46,708 bases of DNA, from the NCBI RefSeq assembly GCF_016863175.1, contig NZ_BOOJ01000004.1, positions 1 through 46,708 on the forward strand. Reading direction: 5' to 3'. A program made the position numbers and the translations under genes. Below the pieces are notes generated by a model that was given only the letters and a program-made list of their open reading frames with translations, searched no databases and was not told the DNA's origin. Origin of the DNA: Paraplanobispora siamensis. GTDB taxonomy: Bacteria > Actinomycetota > Actinomycetes > Streptosporangiales > Streptosporangiaceae. Positions within the stretch are counted from its first letter, which is position 1. Every line of letters begins with the position of its first letter. Positions 20,238 through 27,713 of the stretch are shown here, one piece after another.

Positions 20238-21140
20238 TCACCCGTCGATGCGGTGCGCCCCGGCGTAGACGTTGAAGCGTTCGCCGCGCAGGAAGCCGAC
20301 CAGCGTCAGGCCGAACTCCCTGGCCAGGTCCACCGCCAGGGAGGACGGCGCGGAGACCGCGCACACGACCGGCACGCCCGCCGCCAGGGCCTTCTGCATG
20401 ATCTCGTAGCTGGTCCTGCCGCTGACCATGAGGATGCGCCCGGTCAGCGGGAGCCGCCCGTCCAGCATGGCCCAGCCGGTGAGCTTGTCCACCGCGTTGT
20501 GCCGTCCCACGTCCTCGCGGAGCACCACCAGCTCTCCGTCCGGTGTGAACAGCCCGGCCGCGTGCAGGCCCCCGGTCCGGCCGAAGACGCCCTGGGCGCG
20601 CCTGAGCCGGTCCGGCAGGCCGTACAGCACCTCGGGGGAGACCGTCAGGCCGCCGGAGGCCGGCAGCGGGGCGCAGCGGTCGCGCAGGGCGTCCAGGCTC
20701 GCGGCGCCGCAGACCCCGCAGGCGCTGGAGGTCAGGAAGTGCCGGTCGAGTGTGGGCAGCTCGGGCAGGCGGTCGCCGCGCAGCCGTACGGTGACCGTGT
20801 TGTAGCGCGCCTCCGGCGTGACGTCCTCGTCCGTGCAGTAGGAGATGGACGCGATGTCGCCCGCCGTCACGACGCCCTCGCCGTGCAGGAACCCGGCGGC
20901 CAGCTCGAAGTCGTGCCCCGGCGTCCGCATGGTGACGGCCACGGTCCGGCGCGGCGCCCCGGGCGGGTCGGCGCCGGCGGCGGTCAGGCGGATCTCCAGG
21001 GGTTCTTCGGTGGCCAGGTCGTCGCGGCGGTCGTGTACGGCCCCGCCGGAGACCTCCCGGATCCGGACGCGGCTGACCGGGCCGGGCCGTCTGAGGGCCC
21101 CCGCGTCCCGGGGGTCCTGGGGGAGCGGGCCGGAGGTCAC
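20238..21140 (-). CDS. fdhD: Formate dehydrogenase accessory sulfurtransferase FdhD, 300 aa
   Basis: Transfers sulfur to the bis-MGD molybdenum cofactor of formate-dehydrogenase-like enzymes. The essential CGVCG motif is at 141-145 (C141, C144). DVGRHNAVDKL and ILMVSGRTSYEIMQKA are the other signature blocks. Its ATG overlaps the TGA of the oxidoreductase gene upstream (ATGA), so the enzyme and its maturase are translationally coupled. Confidence 0.96.
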   Translation of the reverse strand: MTSGPLPQDPRDAGALRRPGPVSRVRIREVSGGAVHDRRDDLATEEPLEIRLTAAGADPPGAPRRTVAVTMRTPGHDFELAAGFLHGEGVVTAGDIASISYCTDEDVTPEARYNTVTVRLRGDRLPELPTLDRHFLTSSACGVCGAASLDALRDRCAPLPASGGLTVSPEVLYGLPDRLRRAQGVFGRTGGLHAAGLFTPDGELVVLREDVGRHNAVDKLTGWAMLDGRLPLTGRILMVSGRTSYEIMQKALAAGVPVVCAVSAPSSLAVDLAREFGLTLVGFLRGERFNVYAGAHRIDG

Positions 21141-23353
21141 GGGGAGAGCTTCGTGATCGTGGCGAGCGCGTTGTAGTCGGGGATCCTCGCGGAGGGGGAC
21201 CGGCGGGCCGCGTCCAGCAGGACGTTGCCCTCCGGCCAGTGGATCTGCAGGTTGCCGGGCATCAGCGGGGCGCGCAGGACCCGGCCGCGGAAGGTGCGCC
21301 CGCCGGTGACCGAGCGCAGCTCCACGGGAGTGCCGTCGGGCAGGCCGAGCCGGTCGGCGTCGTGCGCGCTCATCAGCACGGCCTCTCGGGTGGCGCCGTT
21401 GAAGCCGTCACGCCGCTCGTGGACCATGCTGTTGAACTGCTTGCCGCGCCGGGTGGCGACCATGAACGCCCCGTCCGGGCGCTCCAGGGCGGGCAGGGCG
21501 ACCGGGGAGAAGCGGCCGAGCCCGTCGGCGGTGGGGAAGCGCCCGTCCGGGCACAGGTGCCGCCCGCCGTACTGGACGTTGTCCCCGAACTCCGACAGGC
21601 CCGAGATCCCCGCGTAGAACGGCACGGCCCGCTCGATGTCGGCGCGGATCTCGGCGGTGCCCGCGTAGCTGAGCCGGTCGGCCAGCTCGGGGCGGGCGCG
21701 GGCGGCCAGCTCGGTGAAGATCCGCCACTCGGGCCGGGCCTCTCCGACCCGCGGGCCGGGGACCTCGGGGGAGAAGATGATCCGCCGCTCGGTGGAGGTC
21801 TCGGTGACGCCGCCGGCCATCTCGTAGCGGGTCTGGGCGGGCAGCAGCAGCACGTCCCCCTCGCAGGGCACCAGCATCTGCGAGGACAGGACGATGTCGA
21901 TGTGCACCCGGAGCTTCAGCCGGGACAGGGCCTCGCGGCAGTAGCCCGGGTCCGGCAGGACCTCCAGGAAGTTGCCGCCGCTGGAGATCAGGACGTCCAG
22001 TTCGCCCGCGTGCGCCGCGTCGATCATGTCGGTCGCGGTCATGCCGGGCGTGTCGGGCACCTCGAAGCCCCACAGCTCGCCGAACCTGCGGGCGTTGTCC
22101 CCGGTGACCGGCAGGCCGCCGGGCAGGCCGGTGGCGTAGGCGCCCATCTCGGCGCCGCCCTGCACGCCGCTGTGCCCGCGGATCGGCATCAGGCCGCAGT
22201 TGTCCCGGCCGACGAAGCCCCGGGCCAGCGCCAGGTTGACGATCGAGCGGACGTTGTCCTCGCCGTAGGTGTGCTGGGTGATGCCCATCGACCAGACCAG
22301 CACCGCCGAGCGCGCCTCGCCCAGCAGCCTGGCCAGCTCGAACATGCTCTCCCTGCTCGCCCCCGACAGCGCCTCCAGCGCCTCCCACGACTGCTCGGCG
22401 ACCGCCCGCCGTACGGCGTCGAAGCCGGTGGTGTGCGCGTCCACCCAGGCCTTGTCCACCCAGTCGTTCTCGATGAGGTGCTTGAGCACGCCGTTGAGGA
22501 AGCCGATGTCACCGCCGACGTTCACGCCGAAGAAGTGGTCGGTGATCTTCGTGCCGAACACGGCGGACTCGGCGTTGGAGGGCACCCAGTACTTGTCCAT
22601 GCCGGGCTCGCGGTAGGCGTTGACCATCGCGATCTTCGTACCGGCCTTCTTGGCGTGGTAGAGGTACTTCATCGCGACCGGCTGGTTGTTCGACGGGTTG
22701 GACCCGATGAAAACGATCAGGTCCGAGCCGATCCAGTCGGTGTAGGAGCAGGTGGTCGCCGCCGCGCCGATCGTCTCCTTCAGCGCGACGGTTGAGGGCG
22801 AGTGACAGATGCGGGCGGCGTTGTCCACGGAGTTGGAGCCCAGCGCCCGCACCGCCTTCTGCGCCGCGAAGTAGTTCTCGTTCGGCACGCCCCGGCTGGT
22901 CAGATAGACCCCGAGCCGTCCCTCCCGCAGGTGCGGGGCGGCCAGGTCCAGCGCCTCGTCCCAGCCGATCCTGGTGAAGCCGGGCTCGCCCGCGCGGCGC
23001 AGCATCGGGTACGGCAGCCGCCCGAGGTCGCGCAGCTCGGCGCTCCTGCGCCGCTGCAGGCCGGAGACGTCCCGCAGCGCCGAGACGTCCAGCGCGGGCA
23101 TGGTGTTCAGCTTGAGCAGCCGCAACCGGATGTTGCACAGATGGATCTCGTCCATGGTCCAGTCGCGCATGCCCTTGGTGCCCAGCGCGCACCCGTCGCA
23201 GGTGCCCTGAGTGAGGATCCGCCAGGCGTAGCGGCGGTTGCCCTTCACCGACCGGAACGCCTTGACCAGCTCCAGGTAGTTGTTCGGCTTGCGCTCGCCG
23301 ATCCCGAAGGGCTTCCAGCCGGCCCAGTTGCGCGGGTCGAGACGTCTCTTCAT
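21137..23353 (-). CDS. FdhF/YdeP-family molybdopterin oxidoreductase, 738 aa
   Basis: Bis-MGD enzyme of the formate dehydrogenase H/YdeP group, cytoplasmic, with no Tat signal. Near the N-terminus only three cysteines are seen (C52, C55 in GTCDGCALG, and C73), against four in FdhF, so the iron-sulfur site may be modified. C183 in ARICHSPS occupies the position of the Sec/Cys molybdenum ligand, followed by the conserved His. Later blocks SMGITQHTYGEDNVRSI and PIRGHSGVQGGAEMG are typical. The start is ATG 23353 (MKRRLDPRNWAGW); the frame continues upstream into the birA promoter but without a domain. No beta, gamma or diaphorase subunit is nearby. Substrate uncertain: formate or an acid-resistance role as for YdeP. 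Confidence 0.92.
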   Translation of the reverse strand: MKRRLDPRNWAGWKPFGIGERKPNNYLELVKAFRSVKGNRRYAWRILTQGTCDGCALGTKGMRDWTMDEIHLCNIRLRLLKLNTMPALDVSALRDVSGLQRRRSAELRDLGRLPYPMLRRAGEPGFTRIGWDEALDLAAPHLREGRLGVYLTSRGVPNENYFAAQKAVRALGSNSVDNAARICHSPSTVALKETIGAAATTCSYTDWIGSDLIVFIGSNPSNNQPVAMKYLYHAKKAGTKIAMVNAYREPGMDKYWVPSNAESAVFGTKITDHFFGVNVGGDIGFLNGVLKHLIENDWVDKAWVDAHTTGFDAVRRAVAEQSWEALEALSGASRESMFELARLLGEARSAVLVWSMGITQHTYGEDNVRSIVNLALARGFVGRDNCGLMPIRGHSGVQGGAEMGAYATGLPGGLPVTGDNARRFGELWGFEVPDTPGMTATDMIDAAHAGELDVLISSGGNFLEVLPDPGYCREALSRLKLRVHIDIVLSSQMLVPCEGDVLLLPAQTRYEMAGGVTETSTERRIIFSPEVPGPRVGEARPEWRIFTELAARARPELADRLSYAGTAEIRADIERAVPFYAGISGLSEFGDNVQYGGRHLCPDGRFPTADGLGRFSPVALPALERPDGAFMVATRRGKQFNSMVHERRDGFNGATREAVLMSAHDADRLGLPDGTPVELRSVTGGRTFRGRVLRAPLMPGNLQIHWPEGNVLLDAARRSPSARIPDYNALATITKLSP

Positions 23354-23488
23354 GTGTCCATTTTCACCCCCGGCGGGAGGGCTCGGACAGCCGGAACACC
23401 TCTGCCTCCGGGACCGGTGATCGCGGTATCGGCTGGTCACCGTTCTGTCCGCGCCCCGGACGGTCCCCGTCCGGGGGAAGATAGAGGG

Positions 23489-24313
23489 GTGCCGGACTCC
23501 CCCTTCTCCGATCTCGACCGCCCCCCGCTCTCCCAGGCGGCGCTCAACCACGCCCTGGTCCGTCCGGGGAGCCTGTGGTCCGACATCGCCGTCGTCGACA
23601 GGACGGGCTCGACCAACGCCGACCTCGCGCACGCCGTGCGCGACGGCGCCCGCCAGGGTGCCGTGATCGTGGCGGAGTCGCAGTTCGCCGGGCGCGGCCG
23701 GCTCGGCAGGAGCTGGTCGGCCCCGCCGCGCTCGGCCCTGACGTTCTCGGTGCTCCTGCGCCCCGACCCGCCGCCGGCCAGGCAGGGCTGGCTGCCGCTG
23801 CTCGCCGGCCTGGCCGCCGCCTCGGCCGTGCGCCGGCTGGCGGAGGTCGACGTGCGCCTGAAGTGGCCCAACGACCTGCTGATCGGGGAGCGCAAACTCG
23901 CCGGGGTGCTCGCCGAGCGGGTGGACAGCGCGGTGATCATCGGGATCGGGCTCAACGTGAGCCTGCGCGCCGAGGAACTGCCCGTGGAGACCGCCACCTC
24001 GCTGGCCCTGGAGAAGGCCGCCTGCACCGATCGCGACCCGCTGCTGCGGGCGGTGCTGCGGGAGATCGAGACGCACTACCGCGAGTGGTCGCAGGCGCAC
24101 GGCGACGCGGACGCCTGCGGGCTGCGGGCCGCCTATCTGGCGACGAGCGCGACGGTGGGACGGCGAATCCGGGTGGAGCTGCCCGGGGAGCGGGTGCTCA
24201 CCGGGTGGGCCACCGGGGTCGACGCCGCGGGCCACCTGATCGTGGACGCGGACGGGCGCGAGCACACCCTCAGCGCGGGCGACGTCGTGCACGTCCGCCC
24301 CGACGTTCCCTGA
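23489..24313 (+). CDS. birA: Biotin--[acetyl-CoA carboxylase] ligase, 274 aa
   Basis: Attaches biotin to the carboxylase biotin-carrier domain through biotinyl-AMP. STNADL, the biotinyl-AMP loop FAGRGRLGRSW, and KWPNDLLIGERKLAGVLAE are all present. A C-terminal SH3-like domain (about 225-274) follows. There is no N-terminal HTH, so this is a mono-functional enzyme. GTG 23489 is the first start in the proper place. In mycobacteria birA adjoins accD5/accE5; here those genes lie 19 kb away on the other strand. Confidence 0.95.
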   Translation: MPDSPFSDLDRPPLSQAALNHALVRPGSLWSDIAVVDRTGSTNADLAHAVRDGARQGAVIVAESQFAGRGRLGRSWSAPPRSALTFSVLLRPDPPPARQGWLPLLAGLAAASAVRRLAEVDVRLKWPNDLLIGERKLAGVLAERVDSAVIIGIGLNVSLRAEELPVETATSLALEKAACTDRDPLLRAVLREIETHYREWSQAHGDADACGLRAAYLATSATVGRRIRVELPGERVLTGWATGVDAAGHLIVDADGREHTLSAGDVVHVRPDVP

Positions 24314-24345
24314 CGCGGGACGCGCGGGCGTGCCACGATTTGCCC

Positions 24346-24870
24346 ATGGGTCTCCCCGATCATCACCTCACGGAGGGGGAGCGGCGCGTCCGGTCGTTCC
24401 ATCCTCACTGGAAGCGCCTGGTCATCCCGCTCCTGGCGCTGCTCGTCATCGCCGCCGCCTCCGGCGCCGCGATGTTCTTCATGCCGGCCTTCACCTATGA
24501 CCTCCACGCCCGGGTGGCGGTGGGCGTGCTCGCCGTCGGGCTGCTGACCGTCTGGTCGTTCGTGCCGTACCTGCAGTGGAAGAACACCGCGTACGTGCTC
24601 ACCTCGCACCGGTTCACGATCAGCACCGGCGTGCTGAACAAGTCCCACGACGACATCCCGATGAGCAAGGTCAACACGGTCAGCGCGGACCAGACGCTGC
24701 TGGAGCGGATCCTCGGCTGCGGCACGCTCATCGTCGAGTCGGCGGGCGAGCAGGGCCGGATCGTCCTGCGCGACATCCCCGACCTGCAGGACGTCCGGGC
24801 CGAGCTGTTCCGCGTCCTCGACGAGGCCGCCGACGGGCAGCCGGGAGGGGGCGGCGGTGCACCGCGCTGA
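24346..24870 (+). CDS. PH-domain (DUF304/bPH2) membrane protein, 174 aa
   Basis: Two TM segments (about 27-47 and 56-76) are followed by a bacterial PH domain (about 80-160; AYVLTSHRFTISTGVLNKSHDDIPMSKVNTV). Genes of this family sit between birA and purK in mycobacteria. Function unknown. The last codons (GGGGAPR) run into an 18-bp tandem repeat. Confidence 0.88.
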   Translation: MGLPDHHLTEGERRVRSFHPHWKRLVIPLLALLVIAAASGAAMFFMPAFTYDLHARVAVGVLAVGLLTVWSFVPYLQWKNTAYVLTSHRFTISTGVLNKSHDDIPMSKVNTVSADQTLLERILGCGTLIVESAGEQGRIVLRDIPDLQDVRAELFRVLDEAADGQPGGGGGAPR

Positions 24871-24906
24871 GGCGGTGCACTGTACTGGGGCGGTGCACCG
24901 TACTGG
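24853..24906. repeat. Three 18-bp tandem repeats with GGTGCACC palindromes
   Basis: Units at 24853-24870, 24871-24888 and 24889-24906 (GGCGGTGCACYGYRCTGR-like). The first covers the PH gene's stop codon; the last ends 36 bp before the cyclase start. Confidence 0.85.
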
Positions 24907-24942
24907 TGCCGGGAGAGAACGCCGGTGAGCGGGAGGGGGAAG

Positions 24943-25935
24943 ATGGGACACGAGGAGTCGCCGGGCCGCCCGACGGCCGAGGAGATCGAACGCCTCTTCG
25001 TCGGTCCGCCGCCCCGCCACACCCGGATCCAGGTCGCCGAGAACTCCGGGGTGCCCCAGGAGCTGACCGAGCGGATCTGGCGGGCGCTGGGGTTCCCCAC
25101 GCTCCCGGACGACGCGGTGGCCTTCACCGACGCCGACGTGCTCGCGCTGAAGCGGGTCCGGGCGATGATGGAGAGCGGCCTGCTCGACGAGCAGACCGTC
25201 ATCCGGATGACCAGGGCGCTCGGCCAGACCACGGCCAGGCTCGCCCAGTGGCAGGCCGAGATCATGATCGGTGCGATGCTCGATCCCAGCCGGCCGCCCA
25301 CCGACGCCGACCTGGCGGCGATCATGGAGACCGCGCGGGAGCTGCTGCCCGACTTCGAGCTGGTGCTGGTCCACGTCTGGCGGTCCCAGCTGGCCGCCGC
25401 CGGCACCCGGCTGCTGACCATCACCGACATGAGCGAGGAGGTCCTGCCCACCCGGCTGACCCTCGCCGTGGGCTTCGCCGACCTGGTCTCCTTCACCCGG
25501 GTCTCCCGCGACCTGGACGAGTTCGGCCTGGCCGAGCTGGTCGAGGGGTTCGAGTCCCAGGCCGCCGACGTGGTGGCCGCGCACGGGGGCCGGCTGGTCA
25601 AGACCCTCGGCGACGAGGTGCTGTTCACCGCCGCCGAGCCCCGTACGGCCGCCGCCATCGCGCTGGACCTCGTCGACGCGATCGGCAGGGACGGTCCCCA
25701 GGTCCGGGTGGGGCTGTCCTACGGACCGGTGCTGCCGATGATGGGCGACGTCTTCGGGACCACGGTCAACCTCGCGGCGCGCCTGACGGCCGTGGCCCGG
25801 CCCGGGACGATCGTCGTCGACGGAGGGCTGGCGGAGGCCGTGCAGGAGGCGCCCGAGCTGGAGACGCACCGCATCCGGCGCCGCCCGGTCCGGGGACTGG
25901 GAGTCGTCCAGCCGTATGTCCTGCGCCGGGCGTGA
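24943..25935 (+). CDS. cya: Class III adenylate/guanylate cyclase, 330 aa
   Basis: Makes cAMP (probably) from ATP. The N-terminal helical regulatory domain (about 10-160) resembles the one of Rv1264-type cyclases; there is no TM segment. In the catalytic domain (about 165-325), metal-binding D180 (FADLVSFT) and D224 (LGDEVLF) and transition-state N276 and R280 (VNLAARL) are intact. The start is ATG 24943, preceded by GGGAGGGGGA; GTG 24925 is less likely. Streptomyces coelicolor cya also lies next to birA, so orthology is likely. Confidence 0.92.
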   Translation: MGHEESPGRPTAEEIERLFVGPPPRHTRIQVAENSGVPQELTERIWRALGFPTLPDDAVAFTDADVLALKRVRAMMESGLLDEQTVIRMTRALGQTTARLAQWQAEIMIGAMLDPSRPPTDADLAAIMETARELLPDFELVLVHVWRSQLAAAGTRLLTITDMSEEVLPTRLTLAVGFADLVSFTRVSRDLDEFGLAELVEGFESQAADVVAAHGGRLVKTLGDEVLFTAAEPRTAAAIALDLVDAIGRDGPQVRVGLSYGPVLPMMGDVFGTTVNLAARLTAVARPGTIVVDGGLAEAVQEAPELETHRIRRRPVRGLGVVQPYVLRRA

Positions 25936-26034
25936 GTGCGGCCGTACGCCCCGGGAAAGGGACGGTGTACTTCTAACGTCCCGTTCGTCCTAAAAGACCT
26001 TTCCCTTGAGATGGACCTTTGTGGCCCAGGTCAC

Positions 26035-26053
26035 GTAGGCAAGCCTTACCAAA
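26035..26053. promoter_or_regulatory. Iron box 2 (IdeR/DtxR-type), distal
   Basis: GTAGGCAAGCCTTACCAAA matches the 19-bp IdeR/DmdR consensus at about 13 of 19 positions. Its centre lies 29 bp from that of the next box. Confidence 0.55.
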
Positions 26054-26063
26054 CTGGGCTACC

Positions 26064-26082
26064 TTAGGTGTGCCTTACCTAT
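26064..26082. promoter_or_regulatory. Iron box 1 (IdeR/DtxR-type), proximal
   Basis: TTAGGTGTGCCTTACCTAT matches the TTAGGTTAGGCTAACCTAA consensus at 14 of 19 positions. A TAGTCT -10 (26087-26092) lies just downstream, so the box occupies the -35 region of the bfd-bfr promoter. Confidence 0.7.
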
Positions 26083-26116
26083 GTGTTAGTCTTTATCGAG
26101 AGGTCCTTCCCTCGCC

Positions 26117-26296
26117 ATGTATGTGTGTGTCTGCCGCGCGGTGACTGAGAACGAGGTGCATGACTGCATCGCCGCGGGAGCGAAGAGCGCTCGGCAAATC
26201 CGCGACACCACCGGCGCCGGGAGCGACTGTGCTTCTTGCGTGCGCAGAATCTGTGCGATCCTGAAGCGGTCTGAGGAGTTGACGACCGCCGCATAA
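26117..26296 (+). CDS. bfd: Bacterioferritin-associated ferredoxin (Bfd-like, [2Fe-2S]), 59 aa
   Basis: Small electron carrier that helps release iron from bacterioferritin. It reads MYVCVCRAVTENEV... and has the Bfd cluster ligands C4, C6, C38 and C41 (C-x-C, 31 residues, C-x2-C). It is 59 residues long, so automated gene finders can miss it. The stop lies 14 bp before the bfr start and the two surely form an operon. Tandem iron boxes lie upstream. Confidence 0.92.
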   Translation: MYVCVCRAVTENEVHDCIAAGAKSARQIRDTTGAGSDCASCVRRICAILKRSEELTTAA

Positions 26297-26310
26297 CAAG
26301 GAGCCCGCCG

Positions 26311-26793
26311 ATGCAGGGCGACAAGCAGATCATCGAAATGCTGAACGAGCAGCTCACCGCCGAGCTGACCGCGATCAACCAGTACTTCCTGCACGCCAAG
26401 ATGCAGGAGAACTGGGGATATACCAGGTTGGCCAAGCACACCCGTGACGAGTCCATCGACGAGATGCGCCACGCGGAGAAGCTGACCGACCGGATCCTCT
26501 TCCTGGAGGGCCTGCCGAACTACCAGAGACTGGGCACTTTGCGCATCGGCCAGACGGTGCAGGAGCAGCTCCGGGCCGACTTGGAGGTCGAGCTGGAGGT
26601 CGTCAGGCGCATCAGCCCGGCGATCGGTGTGATGAGGGAGAAGGGCGACATCACCTCCGCCCGGCTCTTCGAGGAGATCCTCGCCGACGAGGAGCACCAC
26701 ATCGACTATCTCGAGACGGAGCTGTCGCTCATCGAGAGCCTCGGCGAGCAGTTGTATCTGGCCCGCTACGCGGAGCCGCCGTCGGCTTCCTGA
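26311..26793 (+). CDS. bfr: Bacterioferritin, 160 aa
   Basis: Iron-storage 24-mer. All ferroxidase residues are in the canonical places: E18, E51, H54, E94, E127 and H130. The haem-ligand Met is M52. AAGGAG precedes the ATG. It forms an operon with bfd. In mycobacteria IdeR activates bfrB through tandem boxes, so iron-dependent activation is the first hypothesis here. A classic terminator follows. Confidence 0.98.
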   Translation: MQGDKQIIEMLNEQLTAELTAINQYFLHAKMQENWGYTRLAKHTRDESIDEMRHAEKLTDRILFLEGLPNYQRLGTLRIGQTVQEQLRADLEVELEVVRRISPAIGVMREKGDITSARLFEEILADEEHHIDYLETELSLIESLGEQLYLARYAEPPSAS

Positions 26794-26806
26794 GAGAATC
26801 GCCCAG

Positions 26807-26848
26807 ACACGCCCATCGGATCCCTTCCGGTTGGGCGTGTTCTTTTTG
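26807..26848 (+). terminator. Intrinsic terminator after bfr
   Basis: ACACGCCCA (26807-26815) pairs with TGGGCGTGT (26832-26840), followed by TCTTTTTG. This is the only clear T-tract terminator in the window. Confidence 0.9.
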
Positions 26849-26961
26849 TCCGAGGGCGATCGAGGAAGCCCTGACCGTTCGCGGGGTTCCCGCGGCGGGA
26901 GCCGTACCCCTTCTCGGGGACCGGTGCGGGATGACTAACCGGGATTTATCAGTGTTTGCCC

Positions 26962-26991
26962 AGGTCAATAGATAGGTCAACGGCAAGTCAA
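26962..26991. promoter_or_regulatory. Three direct repeats, candidate response-regulator site
   Basis: AGGTCAA at 26962 and 26974 and AAGTCAA at 26985 have an 11-12 bp period. They lie about 50-80 bp before the presumed transcription start at 27042, where an activator would bind. The -35 of that promoter is poor. Confidence 0.45.
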
Positions 26992-27029
26992 ACCGCGCGC
27001 TATGCCCGGGAAACGATCGCCTAAGGTCC

Positions 27030-27035
27030 TACGCT
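27030..27035 (+). promoter_or_regulatory. -10 box for leaderless response-regulator transcript
   Basis: TACGCT lies 6 nt before the ATG at 27042. No ribosome-binding site is present. Confidence 0.45.
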
Positions 27036-27041
27036 CTCAAC

Positions 27042-27710
27042 ATGACCTGCGTACTTCTCGCCGAGGATGACACCTCGATCTCCGAGCCGCTGGCGCGCGC
27101 ACTGCGCCGTGAGGGCTATCAGGTGGAGGTGAGCCCCGACGGCCCACAGGCCTTGGAGAGGGCTCTGTCGGGTGGCATCGACTTGATTGTTCTTGACCTG
27201 GGCCTCCCTGAGATGGACGGCCTTGAAGTGGCCCGTCGCATCCGCGCCGAGGGCCACGGCACTCCGGTGCTCATACTCACCGCACGCGTCGACGAGGTGG
27301 ACACCGTGGTCGGCCTCGACGCCGGGGCCGACGACTACGTCACCAAGCCGTTCCGCCTGGCGGAGCTGCTGGCCAGGGTCCGCGCCCTGCTGCGGCGCGG
27401 CACGTCGGAGACGCCGGTGGTCCAGGGCGTCCGCATCGACGCCGACTCCCGGCGCGCCTGGATGGGCGACAAGGAGCTGCACCTGACCACCAAGGAGTTC
27501 GACCTGCTCCGCGTGCTCGTGCGCGACGCCGGCAAGGTCGTCACCCGCGAGCAGATCATGCGGGAGGTGTGGGACACCAACTGGTGGGGCTCCACCAAGA
27601 CCCTGGACATGCACATCTCCTGGCTGCGCCGCAAGCTCGGCGACGACGCCGCCAAGCCGCGCTACATCACGACGGTTCGAGGGGTCGGCTTCCGGTTCGA
27701 ACGCGAGTAG
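27042..27710 (+). CDS. OmpR-family response regulator, 222 aa
   Basis: Receiver domain with D9/D10, phospho-acceptor D52 (IVLDLGLPEMDG) and the conserved Lys in YVTKPF. The winged helix (about 128-220) has LTTKEFDLLRVL and ends ITTVRGVGFRFERE. It forms an operon with the kinase 3 bp downstream and appears leaderless. The upstream AGGTCAA repeats suggest autoregulation. Target genes unknown. Confidence 0.95.
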   Translation: MTCVLLAEDDTSISEPLARALRREGYQVEVSPDGPQALERALSGGIDLIVLDLGLPEMDGLEVARRIRAEGHGTPVLILTARVDEVDTVVGLDAGADDYVTKPFRLAELLARVRALLRRGTSETPVVQGVRIDADSRRAWMGDKELHLTTKEFDLLRVLVRDAGKVVTREQIMREVWDTNWWGSTKTLDMHISWLRRKLGDDAAKPRYITTVRGVGFRFERE

Positions 27711-27713
27711 GCG

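Noticed and set aside
23341-23360. Selenocysteine in the Mo-enzyme
   Set aside because: The active-site position is an ordinary Cys codon (C183) and no in-frame TGA occurs.
21137-24292. 1051-aa reading of the Mo-enzyme frame
   Set aside because: The first 313 residues lie antisense to birA and are compositionally random; the domain starts at ATG 23353.
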